DNA of 64,000 nucleotides from Amphibalanus amphitrite. Its lineage: Eukaryota > Arthropoda > Thecostraca > Balanomorpha > Balanidae. The notes beneath the pieces were generated by a model, which saw only the letters and a program-made list of their open reading frames with translations, was not told the origin of the DNA and did no database searches. How positions within the stretch are numbered: position 1 is the first letter of the stretch; every line of letters begins with the position of its first letter. Shown piece by piece: positions 14,301 to 29,300 of the stretch. The stretch is taken from assembly GCF_019059575.1 (NCBI RefSeq), contig NW_024882789.1:124001-188000 (forward strand). Direction: 5' to 3'. Position numbers and translations under genes: made by a program.

Positions 14301-17300
14301 AAAGTTGGGCTCATGTGGTGGTGACCCTTGGTGACCTTTGGTGACCTGACCTGTGACCTGACCTGGTATGACCAGTGACCTCTAATAGCAACATATGTAC
14401 TAGACAACTGACGCCTTATCGCTGATTTTCGACAAAATGCGTTTTACTCGGTGTTATAGCGCTTTCCCTAGAAGCCACGTGAACGGTGAAACATTTTATC
14501 TTTGACCTGACCTGTGACGTCATCGGTGACCCCGAGGTCAATGAAATTTGGTTTCCTTCGACAAATTTGACAGGGCTATCGAACGCCGTTTGAATTTTCC
14601 GGATCCGTCCAGTAGTTTCGGAAATACGGGGGGGGGGCAAAAAATGCCCCCCCCCCACCGCGCGGAAGGTGGCTGGTAGGCCCACCGCCTGCCGGGTTAA
14701 TTAGCATATAATTAGCATAGCATTAGCATAGCAATTAGCATATAATACTAAGCTAGACAGTGGCGCGAATGTTCTGGATCCACACGTTGAGTGCACCCGG
14801 TCGCTCTGGGTCAGTTCAGGACCAGCCACCCCGTAGTGGGCCGTGCCCTTTCGTGGAACTGAAGTGGCGCTCAGCCCACGTGACCACCGTCCACGAGCTG
14901 TCGCCGGACCGGCCCACCCGCACCAGTGACCGTTCCTTTGGTAAACACGCAGCGCACACAGAAGGCCACCACAAGGCGCCCGGACGATTGTGCGTCGCGT
15001 CCACCGCACTTTGAGAAAATAATGCACTTAATGCACTGCACTGCGCTTAATAAAATGATTAATAATTTAGGAGAGTATTGCTCCTTCTAAGTATGCTTTT
15101 TCTGTAACGTTTGCTTTCAATGGTGTGTGTGTGTGTGTGTTTTTTTGGGGGGGAGGCTCGAGCCGTAGTGGTTTGCACTTTTTTTGTTCAGGAGTTAGCT
15201 GAATCGTAAGCAATCATTTGACAAACATGATTTCTGACTTTTGTATTCTGAAAATATTGTCGGATCGTTAACACCATCAGGCGTGTTGTTTTCCGAATGA
15301 CCGACGTTTGTAAATAAATCAAGTGGGTGCGAGTAATCTTTGGAGGTCCTATATGGACCTACCTTTGACTGACAACTTTCGTTAGTCAGATAAGTAGCAT
15401 AGCAAACTAGCAGGCCTTTTGATCCTACCGGAGAAAAGATCATAAATGGCACCGAGAGCCATTGATTTCATTGTATTGCCAAGACTTGGGCCTGCTATAA
15501 CAATTTTTAATTCTTAAACTGAGCTAGGAAACTATGACTTGGGTAAGACCGGCTTGTGATACCACGTCACTAATTTATAGAAGAGGCGGGTACTGCTGCT
15601 GACTATCACATGTATACGCTGAGTCTGCGCCGGATGCCCATTATATGAACTGCATGACACTATTGCTCAACACCTTATAAACAGAGACGGGCTCGTGAAG
15701 TTGGGGCCCGCAGTACATGTTTGATTCTGGAGATATTGTATTGTTTTGCCTTAAGTATGTATTGCATCGCGATTCGCGAGTAACCTTTCACAGGTAGCTT
15801 GATTTGGAAAGAGAACGGATCTGTGCAGTAACTGTGCTTTGGCAGCGCCATAAACATAGATCATAGACCTCTGCAAGACCTCAGTAAAGACCTCTGTGTC
15901 TGTGTACGGTGTGCTGGGGTTATGCATAGATCGACCTGAAAAGGTGTCAGCATGGATCCATATTTTCATATCGAGTAGAAAACGGAAAAGAAAATGTATG
16001 CGACATATTTTAATGTGTAACACTCATGACAATCTCCTTTCATTCGATTTGTTCCTTAAATCTGCAATCCCACCTTCCTCTTTTTTTACTGAGCAAAGCG
16101 AGGGAAGCGTTTGAAAAGGTGTAAGGAAAAAGAGGAAAACTTGGAAAGGGTGATGCAAGGAGGTGGAGATGGTTGGACTGGGTGGGTTGCAGATGTGTGG
16201 GGGCGTTTCCACCTCGGCCGCACTCGCCCTGACCCTCTCGCTCGCGCTGCCTGGTGTGAGGCCGTGTTTTTATCGTGCGGCCGTCAGCCCATTCGGGGAG
16301 GTCGGGTCAGGTCACGCACCTGCACAGACGCCGACCAGCGTGGCTCGAAAGGTCAACCGCGAGTTGTATGACAAGGATGTGACCTCACCTGTAGTCGTCA
16401 TTCGGACACTAATTCCCTGTCTTCCTAAACAGTTCAACGTAACTAAGCACAGTAAATTGCATGTGGATTAACCCGCGCCCTGCTGGGGGGGTGTTTGAAC
16501 ACCCCCCTTGTGGTTTTTCGCGAATATCTCAAAAACGGCGGCGCGGAGCGCCGCCGTTTTTGGTACACCTTATCATGCATCAATTCTACACATGTTGTGA
16601 AAATTTCAGACCAAGGTCATTCAAGGTCAGGTCACCAGGTCACTTCAAGTGACCTCACCTCATAAAAAGTTTCAATGTCTGTCATAGCTACACCGAGTGA
16701 CCGATCGCTTTGAAACTTTCAGCGATTGCTAAGAACAATAGCATGTACAAAATGTATATCTCAGAATTTTGATATCGATGACCTAAGGTCAGGTCAATTT
16801 TGCGACCTCCCCATTATAAGTCAATGGGAGAAAATTGAAATGCGTCTCTTTTGGACGAAAGACATTATAAACACTCCCAAACACTGAATTACAAGTGGTT
16901 TAGACACACTGAACATGAAAATGGTGTCCGTGACCCCTGTTTATGCCCTGAGGTCATCTTAGGTCACGAATGGTATCTAACAGTTTTTCGCAAATAACTT
17001 TTGATAGAGGCATGCTAGAGCGATGAAAACACCTTAGATGTGTTCAGCTCGACGATACGGATTGACTGATATGCAACATGACCCTTTCCGGTCAGGTCAT
17101 GACCTTGACCTGAGGTCAAATTTTCAAGTTGACCTTTCAAGGTCAAGTTATAGTTCATTCGATGCGTCTTGACGAGAGGAACACGATGCCGGTAAAAGTA
17201 AGCTCGTACAAGGCTTGGGTCAAAAGTTATTGCAGAAAAACTGTTTCCGAAAAAATCGGCTATTTTTGCAGTTTTTGCCCCCTGCAGGCAAAACCGTTGA

Positions 17301-20300
17301 CGTTAGGTCAAATCTGAGAGAATTACTCAGAAAGGGCGTTAATAGGGCTATCGAATGCGCTTTTCCGCGGCGCTGTAGCTCTATTGGTTCCCGAGTTATG
17401 CGTTGGCTTCTTGGAAATTTTCGACATTCGACCTGGAAATCGGCGAAATTTTGCCTTCAATGACCTCTGGTGACCTGACCTTTGACCTGATCAAAAAATT
17501 GACCGAAGTGATTTCGTCATTATTTTTGACGCTCTTTCGAACGCCGCCTTCCGCGTATCGCTACGTGGCCCAGGAGCCGAGTTAGAAGGGGGGGGGGTGT
17601 TCAAACACCCCCCCCCCCCCAGCAGGGCGTGGAAATCCAGGACCCCCAGCCGGGCACGGGTTAAGGAAGCTTGCATTCTCTTCTGTACTCATCGCTGAAA
17701 GAAGTCGTTCAAAGTAGCCTGTTCAGTACTCATAATTGCGGATCTTTTTCCCCAACTACCGACTAGCGACTCTTGCCTGGGTCAGACGAGGGAACTGGAG
17801 GGGCAGACACGCCCCTCGACTTGCCGCAGCCAGACGCTCAGTCTTTATTGCTCAAATAAAGACGGTCACTGACAGTGATGTTAGTCTAACCGCCAGCACA
17901 GTACTATGGGACACTGCATTTCTGAGTGTATTCGTCACAAGCTTTAGCACTAACTGATAGTTTTAGCAGGTTTTTCCACGCCGTCCCACATAGAGTGGGT
18001 CAGAATAAGATGACTGTCTTAGTGCCTGTAACATGACCAAGTATCCAGAGCTCAGGTCCAGTTATGCCTAATGGTACTGGACGCAGTACCAGTTTACCAC
18101 TGCTATGTTTTCGTAATTAAGCTAGATATGAACAGCTAACGAGGACATGAGGGACATCGAAGTCTAAGGTCGATTCATACTCCCAAACGAGACTATCGTA
18201 GCGTTGGGAACCTCATGGAGGTGTGTGTGGATATGTGATGGAGTGAACTGCGTATGTACTTAACGCCCGTACAAATGAAACTTAATTGAGGGCGACTGTT
18301 TCAGCACAACTAAAATGTTTTGTGTGTCGCAAAATGTTTTTTGGTGCAATATGTGCAAGCATGCTAAGACATTTCGTTCATGCGCAGCTGATAGTTGACC
18401 ATAATTGACTACTTTCGGCCGCCTCCCACCCCGTCCTGTGACCTGACTTTGTGTCCGTTCTCCAGGAGGCGCATTCAGGACGGTCTCAACCGTCAGACGT
18501 ACGGACAGTTCCGTGTCTACGCCTCCCAGCAGTACCCGGGAAACCCCGAACAGGTCAGTGGTAATGGGGTATCTAGGGGAAAGGAGCTCCCCGCAACATG
18601 TGGGGGGGGGGGGGCACACGGTAGCGGTACAAAGGGAGGTTGATTTTCAGCCGGGCCTATCCACGATTGACATGCTATTGCAAAATAACTAGTCCGTTTT
18701 GGCTCCTGTATGACTTGTGAATGTATTGTTCTCTCATAGCAATCGCTTCTCGTTTCCAATCCTTACCAAATTCCTTGTCGTGTGCATGATTCCCATTCTT
18801 ACTGAAGATTCAAAAGTGCAATCTCCTCAGCACTTGCGGCCCGGCGCCCAGCAGCCCTTTCATCACGAACATGACCTATGCGTCTGGTGGACTAGGAGAC
18901 TACATTTCATCTTACATAACCAAATGTCCAGAGCTAGGCACTATTTATTTACACTTTGGCTTTTACCCCGCTCCACATGGTAACCGTTCCGACTCTGGCT
19001 GTATCGTTTGGGCGGCGTTTGCAGTTTGCAAGCTTGCACCCACCATTGGCGGGTTGCCTCAGCTAATTGGAGATATAAGTCGACGGGGAGATGAGGTCCG
19101 CGGGAGGATGGCGGCCAGAGGCAGGGGCGTTATGTAACGGACATGTAAGGACGTACCCTTCCTGTTTGCAGACGATGATAGCCGCTTGTTTAGGGGTGTT
19201 TTGCTGATATTACAGCTCTCAGTTACAAGACATTTCGGGTTCATAAGGCGCGTTGATAGTCTACCAAGTACCAAACAAAAATCCGTTTTATTAAGAATAT
19301 TTATTGAATTAGTTTATTTAACGTTCTTAATTTCTGGTAGGTTACGTAAATTAGGAGAATCATCAGGATGTCCTTGGCTATTGAAGTTCATTTCTTTGGG
19401 CATGTTGGAGTGAACGCACCTGCTGCAGTTTAATTGAGCTTCATTGGTTGCGATCAGGGGTAGATCCAAGACGAGTCACATAATGATGACAAAGAGCCTG
19501 AATGAAATGATTTATTCACGCAAGTTCCGTGGAAATGAGGTGGGGTTTTACGCACCATGAAATGCCCTCCTCCTGCTCAATCAAATATGCATAGGTACTC
19601 GTATGTTGCTTGTACGAACCTTGGCTGCTTGATACCTTGATTTCCGACATGTACCCTGAAATTGAACAAGGTCCACCAATTGTCATCTGCGTATCTAAAC
19701 GCACACATTTCATTGTGTGTTTCTATAACAAGTGTTCAGGGTCACTACATGTACTCGTATACTGATCCTCTAATTTCATGGGACCCATTGCTTAGAGTGT
19801 AAACGATTATTTGAGAACTTTCTTATTGCGGGCATCGCTACGCAGACTATGGTCCTATACAGGGGTGTCGTTTTCCGAAAATGATTGGTAGGGCCCAAAG
19901 GCGGCGGCCGGCCATATGTGACGGGACTTAAAAGGTAGGGTACCCCCAAATCTGCCTTTCTCATCAGATTTCGGCCACTTATTTTTTCGCCCTGGTCATT
20001 GACAAGACAAACCAAAATCTAAAAAAAAAAACATTTTGGAAGTCTAGGTCCTCACCGAGCTCCATGCACAAAACGTGCAGTTAAATAGGCAGTTATAATA
20101 GTGTCGGAGGAATGCACGCCATTCTGAAAGAGGCCCACGGCACGGCTGTGCTGCAAGGGGCCAGGAACGGTTTTGATGGCCCAAGCCGAATGAAAAAGAC
20201 TGCTGCGGGGCCAGGAGCGGCTTTGAAGGCCCGCGCCAATTGCAATTTGCAGGGTTCGACAACTAACGAGGTCTCGAAACACCACGATAGTTAGAAAGGC

Positions 20301-23300
20301 CTGCTTGCCAAAATAAAAGGATGACAGTACGAGCCGGCATTCAGAAAGTTACCTGCCCGACCATGAAGAAGTAGAGAGATACATCATCGACTTATTAGAC
20401 CAAAAAGTTCATTTATTCAAATAACCACAGCTAAGACAAACACATTTCGCGTAGCGCTTCGGGAGAGCCCTCAAAGTCTCCATAATCAAGTGGGTTTCGG
20501 ACCCATCCCACGTCCAAGACGGCTGCTTTAGTCTCCCTGCAGTCAGCGAAGTTGCCACTGCTAATTTCCTTATGTTGGGGAAGAGGTGGCAACCAGAGGG
20601 TGCAGGGTTCGGAAAAAAAGTGGATGCGACAACAACTCGAAGCCACATTTCATCGCTTCACTGATCGTCACCCCGCGCATGTACGCAAGTGCGTGGACGT
20701 GGATCAGGTGCACACTTAATCAGCTTCCCTATAGCCTCTCCTCGATGTCTATCGAATGGACGCACATCATCAATTGTGCGCCCCTGTTTTAGAAAGTTGA
20801 CAAGCAGAGCCCCGTCGGCATTCCAAAATGCAACCACTATCACCTTGCCGACTAACTTCAACTCGTAACACTCATTTGGTAGCCGTTACTCGGTGTGCTT
20901 CCACTTGCGCAACTCGGCACGGTGTCCCTTAGTGACACCCACGTGACACCCACAATTCCTTTACGGTGACAAGTCAATGACATCTTCTAGATATTCGAAA
21001 ATGTTTATATTACTTGTATACCGCTGACGAAGTGACAATAATACAGTCACGAAACTGTCCGGAAAAGCCGAGTACTTTAATTCTAGATATTCGATAAAGG
21101 GGCCAAAAACACCGCGCTAAGCCTCCTTTCGAGCTTGTCTTTTCTCTGCAGAGTCCGCAAACGGGGGATACATCTTGCAGAGATCTTAAACATAACATGA
21201 TAGATTCCAGTGGCGTAGCCAAGTGAGGGGGGGCGGGCACAGGGGGCACGTGCCCCTCCCATCGGGTCCAGGGGGCCCTTCGGGTCCCTGCGGCGCCAAT
21301 CGGCCGCTGAGGGTCCACGCTGGCCATATTTCGTCTCAAAGGGACCCCACAGGGCTCGTCAGAGCTCAGCAGCTCTAAGCGGTCCCACGCATATCTGTGA
21401 TGGCCATAAACCAGTGTATCTGAGGACCCCGAAACGGCGCTTAAGAGGGCCCTCACCGGCGACTGTGCAGGTCCCACACCGGCGCCTCTGAAAGCCCCAC
21501 ACATGTGCATCTGACGGACACCCACCGGTGACTTTTGCGTGGCTCACACCGGCTATTCTGAGGATCCCACCAAAGTCTGAGAGTACCGTGCCGTTCTCTA
21601 AGGACCCCACTGAACTTCTGAAGGTGCTGCCGGCCTCTGAAGACCCTTTGCCGGTCTGAGGAGTGAGGACCCCTTGCCGTTCCCTGAGAACCCCCTGCCG
21701 GCTTGCGAAGGGTTCGCGACAGCAGCTCCTACGGCCCAGCAGGCCACACACATCTGTGACGACTGTACAAATATGTTTATTTGCTTATCTGTTTATTTTG
21801 ATTTTTTTTTTTGCCAACTGATAAGTGACAAAAGATTGGTAGGGCTCAGCGAACATTGGTAGGGCCCAAATAAACATTGGTAGGGCTCGGGCCCTACCAG
21901 GCCTATACAAAACGACGCCCCTGGTCCTATATTGGATCATGTTTGAAGGCTAAGTAATAAACACTAACTGTACATATCATCAAAAACTCGTGTCATAGTT
22001 TCTCATATTTCATAGAACAGAGCTCCATATACATAGTCCGTGATCCGATATTGATACTGCAATGTCATATCCTTCGGCCAGTGACCCTTCCGACAATATT
22101 TGTGTTTTATACTCAGTTACGTCGTCGTTGCCCTGTTATATAAAGTTCTCCAAACACACGATGCGATGTAGCTTGCCTATGCCAACAACAATATTCGCCA
22201 TTAATTCCGCTCAGTGGAAAAGAATGACAAATAAAACCGGGCGCGCTCACTGGATGGAGGTTGCCTGCTGAGGCGGTGGCTTTCGTTCCACGACCAACTT
22301 TGTTTGGCCAACAGTATTCCAGTGTTCCGCGTGAATCGAGTCGATACCGATGGCCACCATGCCGATATGTGTGTGCGAATTGCCTCGATAGGCGGAGCGG
22401 AACAAACGCCACACCGACGGCTGCAATAGAGATTAATGAGGCTCAGTCTAGGTCAAGCGACCTCGCCGATATTTGGACAATCATCGGCGACATGCTCGAA
22501 ATGGAATACATTATCGCTGGGAACGACTCTTCGTCAAAGAGCAGCCATTGACGCAGCCATGGACGCTATGCTCTTTGGTGCGGTTGGCAAACATTACCAC
22601 GGAGTTTGGCCGTGATCGCACGCACGGTAGCACTGCAGGTGCCGGTGGACTTCGCCGGCAAAGGCTGTTGCCTCGGGCTAGGAGGCACGTCGCTGCTTTT
22701 GCGCTGCGAAGAGGAGGCGAAACAGGGTCGGTGACGAGAGGATATCGGGTCCGAAGATCGCCTTGGAAATATCACTTATAACAACAGAACTTCGGGATCT
22801 TGGTTGCGATTTCTGATCAGCATTTCTGCGCGAAGATCCTAAATTAGAAGTCGAAAGAACAATCAAAGACAGTTACAAAAACGGTGAGCCGAAAGGAAAC
22901 ATCCAGCCTGCTCCAGCCCTTTCACCGGTTCCTGATTGGATTCGCTGAGTGCCGGCTATCCTCCCACCGCCGCCCCCCTCCGAGCCCAGATGTGGTGTCA
23001 CAGTCGAGTGCTGCGGCTGGTGCTGTCTGTCTGTTCGCTGATCACCCTGTCTGGACTGCACGTGGACGGACGCCACTCGCCGCCGCTGTGGCGCGCGCTC
23101 CGCATCTGGCCCCTGCTGCTGACCATCGTCACCACGGCCGGTAACACGGCCAGCCTCCTAACGGCCCCCTCTGCTGGTGAGCTGCTGTACGGAGCCGTCT
23201 ACGGCCTGGCCGCTTACCACGCGCTGTTGCTGCTGCTGCTGCTGCTGCGCCGCCGCCGCCGACTGCACGCGCTGCTGCGGCGCGCCGCCGCCCTGGAGGC

Positions 23301-26300
23301 CGCCACGGCGCTGTGCGGCCGCCCGAGCGACTTTGTCCGGTTCCAGCGGGGCGCCGTGGCCATCGCGGTGCTCTCGGTGACCACCGTATGCGTTTGGTCT
23401 GCCAGCCTGTTCAGCGGCGCCAAGCCGTGGCAGCACCCCAACTACCTGTTCCCGATGTGGGTGCCGGCCGCGCTGCAGACGCCCGACTGGTTCAATGCCA
23501 TCGTCGGCCTGCAGGTGCTGGCCGTGGTGGCCTCCTTCGCCTACCAGTCCGTGTTTGACGCGGTGCTGATCGGCCTGCTCGACTCCGCGGCACTGGGTAT
23601 GGAGAGGCTGGACCGCTACACGAAACGCTACGTCACAAGGGAAGACACGCTCGGCAGGGATGGCGCGTCGCTCGCGTCGGAGCTCAAGGTCCGACCTGCA
23701 GACGACTTGGTCGATTCGGGACCCGACGAGAAGCTGGAGGTGGAGGCTCTGGATCAGGGTCCAGTTCACTTGTCTGCTGCGTCGGCGGCTGATAACATCG
23801 GCTCGCAGAAAGACCCCGCTGATTTCGCCAGCATGTTTGTAAAGCCGCGTCCGAGCGACGCACGAAAAGGCCTGTGGCTGCACCACCCTGAGATCTGTCC
23901 TATTCCTGACATTGAGCGCGGCTCGGCCGGCCCTACCTCCGCCGCGGTGGGTGACACGCTCTCTGCCGCGTTGCGTGACCCCGCCGGTGACCTGGAGACG
24001 GGCCTGGAGCGTCTGTCTGAGGCGTACCGCGCCCTTCACGGCCTGGCCTCGGAGGCGGCCGAGTTCTGTTCGGTGCCGACTCTCTCACTACACGCGAGCG
24101 TCACGGCCGTGCTGCTGGTCGGAGTGTATGTCACCATCAACCTCTTCATCGCCGGCGGGCCGGGCGCGATCCTCCGCATCAGTCTGATCATCTTCCTGAC
24201 GCTGAACACGCTGCGGGTGGCGTTTGTCTCGAGCGCGGGCAGTCGGCTGCAGACCTGCGGGGAGCGACTCACCACGACTCTAGTGGGAGCTCGGTGGCCG
24301 CACCGTCTCTCGCCTGGGGTGAGACATGCCCTGCAGATGCTGGTGGAGCAGACGCGTCTTCCACCCAGCTTCCACGGAGGAGGCCTCTTCATCGTCCGCA
24401 AGGAGACCATGCTGTCGATGATGAGCTTCGTGCTCACCTACTTTGTGATTCTGGTGCAGATGATCCGTACGGAGTGAGTTGTTGACGATGGACAAGGCAA
24501 ATGTGGTGAGCCTGGTGAGGAATCTGACCAAATAGGGAAACGGCAGCAGTGCCCACTAAGAGATGCTGCTCCTGAGTGACAGTACAGACTTGCCTTCGAT
24601 TCAACGTGACAATGATTGTAAAAGGGGTCTCTTGTTTGCTGCACGTGTTTGGCACTACCTATTTGACGTTCCTATTGTCTGAGTGACTTAGACAAGCGAT
24701 TTGAGTAGTATCCTAGGCCTGTCGCAGCGACGCTCTTATCGTTGGCGCTTATCTTATCTTATCTTATCGTAGGCAATATGATCAAGAGCATGTATGTATG
24801 TAGAGTTCAGTGTTTCCTGTTGACCCGTTCAGCGTTTTTTGATTGTATCCATCTCAAGTCTCGTGTCGTTCAGCTGCCTGATAGCTTTTATCGATAAATG
24901 ATAGTGAATGCTCCTTTTCATTCCACTCAATGCGATTTAGGTCCCAGCCTTGGCGACAGTGGCTGTTTTTGCGAGTGTGTTTTGCTTGCGTTTCGTGGAG
25001 TGTCATGTTTGTCTCGCTAAAGTAAAACAGCTGTGGTAGGCATATTTGTCTCACGCTCCATCGTAAAGCAAAGCCACGTTGAAACCAGGATAAATGCATA
25101 AAGTTTGCCGTTCATATAAAGTCCAAGCTCTGCATGAGCTTGGACTGGTTAGTTCGTGTTCAAGTGTTTACGGTATGCGCCTGTCACACGTCAACTGTTT
25201 GAACCTCCCTTCCAGTGGTCGTCTTTTCCGCATAAAACATTTGTTTCGTATCTTATCTCATTAACCCGCGCCCCGTAGGGGGGGGCTGTCCTTTTCCGTC
25301 GATATCTCCTAAACGGCTGCAGATATCCCCACCAAACTGTCCGGACCCCTCCGGGCATCAATTTTACACATTGTGACACAAAAAAAAATCAAAAGGCTAT
25401 TATAGGTTGGCCACAAATGACGTTATGTTCTGCCATTTTCGACCGAAAAAAGAGCTTCGCGAGAAGAGCTGTCAGGCCTACAGCTGAAGATACAGAAAAA
25501 TGATCAAGACATAAAAGATAAAGAATTTACAGGGCTATAAAACCGCTGTGTCGGATTTTTGATTTTTTTAAACTTAGACCACAAAAAATAAAAAGTTGTT
25601 TTTGGATATAATAGCCAAAAATCCAAAGAGTTTAATGAATTTCAAAAAACAGGAATACGTGTATATATGATAATACCTACCGTCTTGTAGCTAGTAGCTA
25701 CATACCAAATTTCAGATCGATATCTCTTTTTTTGGCCAAGTTAAAGCGAAAAAAAAAACTTCAAAAATGATGACGTTAAATTTTCCAACTCAAATTTTGG
25801 CAGTTCTAGACCATGTAGGGCAAAACAAAGATCACCATTAGACTCCCCGTGACGAGCTGCATCGAATCAATACTCATGTTATGCAAAAATAACAACTTTG
25901 AAATTTGACTCAATTTGACCTGACCTTGACCTGATCTTCACCAGAACGTAACCTTAACTGGCTCTAAAGGCTGCCTGACCCACATAATCGCATTTGTCAT
26001 GTAAAATGGACCATAAAACATGTATCACACGACACTTTCATATTGTGACCCCCAGTGACCTGACCTCTGTGACCTGACCTGGTATCAGTGACCTCAGCTA
26101 GTGAAGTATGTGTTTGACGAGCAATTTACCATCGATGATTTTCAATAACTTACCAATGTACTCCACAACACATTTCTTGAAATGACTGTGAACGGTGAAA
26201 ATCCGATCTTTGACCTGACCTGTGACGTCATCGGTTTGACCTAGGCCAATGAAATTCGGTCACAAGGTAGTTCCCCGGTAGGATTATCGAACACCGTTTG

Positions 26301-29300
26301 AATTTTGAAAATCGGCCGTTAAATTTCCGAGATCTTAGGGGGGCCGAAACGCCTCCCCCCTTCCTATGGGTGGTAGGTTCCGCCGATAGCCCTAAGGGGC
26401 GCGGGTTAGCTTCAATACTGACGCCAGGATGTCTAAGAAGTTTTGGCTAGATCATTAGATTGAAACTTGAAAGGGGACGCTTGAAAGATCTGCACGATTG
26501 TGGTCACTTGAAGAGCTAACTTTTTCAGTTGATATGTTGTAACTTTCAAACGATCTGTGACGGTTCGCTCATATATGTATTTCCTCACATCTGCAAATTT
26601 GGTCGATGAGTCATATTTACCTACCAGCCTATGAAGACAACATACTTATATCCGATCACATTTTACACAGTCTGATTGCTACTATAGTTCAATTATCGAC
26701 GCATTCTCAGCCGTTTTTTGTGTGGATCTGAATAAATGATAAATGAGGAACGAAAACTTTCTCTCCGTTTTGTTGCGTTCTCTCCGTCCTTCCGTTTTGT
26801 TGTGAGGGTGCTGCGACAGTTATGCATCTGTTGTATTTCAGCAAGCGGTTTTGATACGGAAGCTGCAGCAGCAGCACTATCAGCAGTACATGCAGCAGCT
26901 GTACCAGCACCAGCACCGCCAGCAGCAACAGCAGCAGGAACGTCAACAGCAACAACAGCAGGAACAGCAGCAGCAGGCCGCGGACCCCGTGACAGCCTCC
27001 GATCGAGTCCCAGGTGATACAGCGAAATACTTTTGGGTTTCCATGCTTGGTTTTATGCACAACTACTGCAGAATGGTTGCATTCCATGCCTTCGGCCTCG
27101 CGCCATTTTCGGTATCCGTTTTATCTGCCAGGTGTATGGGACGTTGAATAGGCATATATTTACCCCATCCCCCCAAAAAAAGTTTTGTACGGCCAGGTGC
27201 AACTGGTCTGTTTTCCAAAAAAGTAATTATTATGTTTATAAATTGTCACACTACACGCCCATCGAATAAACTTCGGGAACAAAAACACATGTCAGGGTAC
27301 ACACATGTCACTGTCGGGAATGTGTGGCCCGGCCCCGTCCCGCTCTCCTTCTGTGAACGGAACGAGTGGCGGGTGGCGCGGGCCACGTTTCCAGGGAACT
27401 GCTGTTATCGTCAGCAGCGTTTCCTCCCACCCCTGTGTCCTCCTGTCCGTCCGTCCGTAGGTACATACAATACTCTCCGCCTATCTGGCTTCTCTCCAGC
27501 GATTGCGAGAAACCGCCTCGTCTGTGTTTGATCATTTTGTATACGGATACTTTACAAACTGATATAACCTAAGGAAATGAAACAAGCTTCGAGTAATTGG
27601 TCGGCGTCTCTGGAATTGTACTGGTTTGGACCGGATTGTGTTGTGCTTATGAGAGCTGGCGTACTTGGCTAGACGTAAATACGCAGCAGTCATGGCTCCG
27701 ACCTCATTGCGACAGGCACAGCGATTGCTTGGATTCTAAGTTAGGTTTAATTTTGAATAAAATTTTTGTGCATGTGTTGATGACAGTAGGCGTTACAGCG
27801 TCTACGCATTTCATCTTTGTCAGTGTTTCTTATTTTTACACGCGCTTATACACAGTAAAATGCACGCATCCCTGTGACATAACGTTGCCGAGTTTAACCC
27901 GCGCCCCGTTGGGCTCTGCCGAGCAACGCGCCCCGTTGGGGGGGGGGCATTTTGCCCCCCCCCCCCTAAGATCTCGAGAACCACGCAACCTAGCGACAAG
28001 CGGCAAACGCTGTTGGATAGCCCTATCAGGGAACTACCTTGTGACCCAATTTTATTGACCTAGGTCAAACCAATGATGTCACAGGTCAGGTCAAAGGTCC
28101 AATTTTCACCGTTTACAGGCATTTCAAGAAATGCGTTGTAAAATCGAGTAAAATGCATTTCATTGAAAATCATCGATGGGGAAATGCTCTTCAAACACAT
28201 ATTTTGCTATTTGAGGTCACTGATACCAGGTCAGGTCACAGAGGTCACTGGGGGGTCACAATATGAATGTATCGTGTGATACATGTTTTATGGTCCATTT
28301 TACATGACAAATGCGATTATGTGGGTCAGGCAGCCTTTGGGGCCAGCTTAGGTCACGTTTTGGTCAAGGTCAGGTCAAGGTCAGGTCAAATTAGGTCAAA
28401 TTTCAAAGTTAATATTTTTGCATAAAATGGGTATCGAATCGATGCAGCTCGTCACGGAAAGTTCAATGGTGGTCTTTGTTTTGCCGTACGTGGTCTAGAA
28501 TCGCTAAAAATTGAGTTAAAAAATTTGACGTCATCATTTTTGAACAGTTTTTTCGCCATAACTTGGCCAAAAAACGAGATATCGATCTGAAATTTGGTAT
28601 GTATATAGAAGAGGGCAGGGACTATCACATATATTCCGTTTTTTTCGAAATTCGGAAAAATTTTGGATTTTTTTTTAGTTTTTCTAAAAAAATCAATTTT
28701 TTGAATTTTTGGGTCAAAAACCCAAAATTTTGAAAATCCGAGATAGCAGTTTTGTAGCGCCGCTTTTTGTCTACTAGACCATATAAAGAACTTTGAAATT
28801 GCTTAATAACTGTAGATTTGGTGAGCGTTTCGAGATTGCATGTTTTTTGCTCATTTTTGCTCGAACATGACCTCAGTTTGACCTCAATACCTCCTGACCT
28901 AAGGTGACCTAAGACTTGAAATTTGGTGTGAAGGTGTCAAATTGATGCCCGGAAAGGTACTGAAAATTTGGCGGCGCTGCGCGCCGCCGTTTTCTTGCTA
29001 TTCAGGAAAAACCACAGGGGGGCCAAAATGGTCCCCCCCCCAACGGGGCGAGGGGTAAAAAGGGCGGTTGTCTATCTCTAACGCTATCGCTCATTCGTAA
29101 AACTCAGAAAGTTTATCTTTCTCACCAAGTAGCATGCTGCTCCTTAGTGCTCAACCGTTCTGTAACCGGAGGCGTTGCATTTCATTTCACTTAATCTCAG
29201 TTTTCCTTTCACTGAGTATCGATGCGCATCTCGTTGACGTTCTTGAAAATTTATATTGGTACGTTGCAACGGTCCGCGCCTGAGCCTGGCGTTCAGCATT

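Noticed and set aside
14701..15027. Possible exon in the GC-rich patch of intron 4
   Set aside because: Three overlapping frames on both strands, none with a recognisable domain or matching splice phase.
22936..22989. Longer gustatory receptor frame starting at TTG 22936
   Set aside because: TTG is not a usual animal start; a TGA lies directly before it. The first ATG is at 22990 and gives a normal receptor N-terminus.
23158..24039. 293-codon frame on the minus strand
   Set aside because: It is the antisense shadow of the GC-rich receptor gene and has a low-complexity Gln run opposite the Leu codons.
26707..27087. Leu-rich minus-strand frame
   Set aside because: Antisense of the Gln-rich ACBD3 exon 6; the Leu run reflects CAG/CAA repeats.
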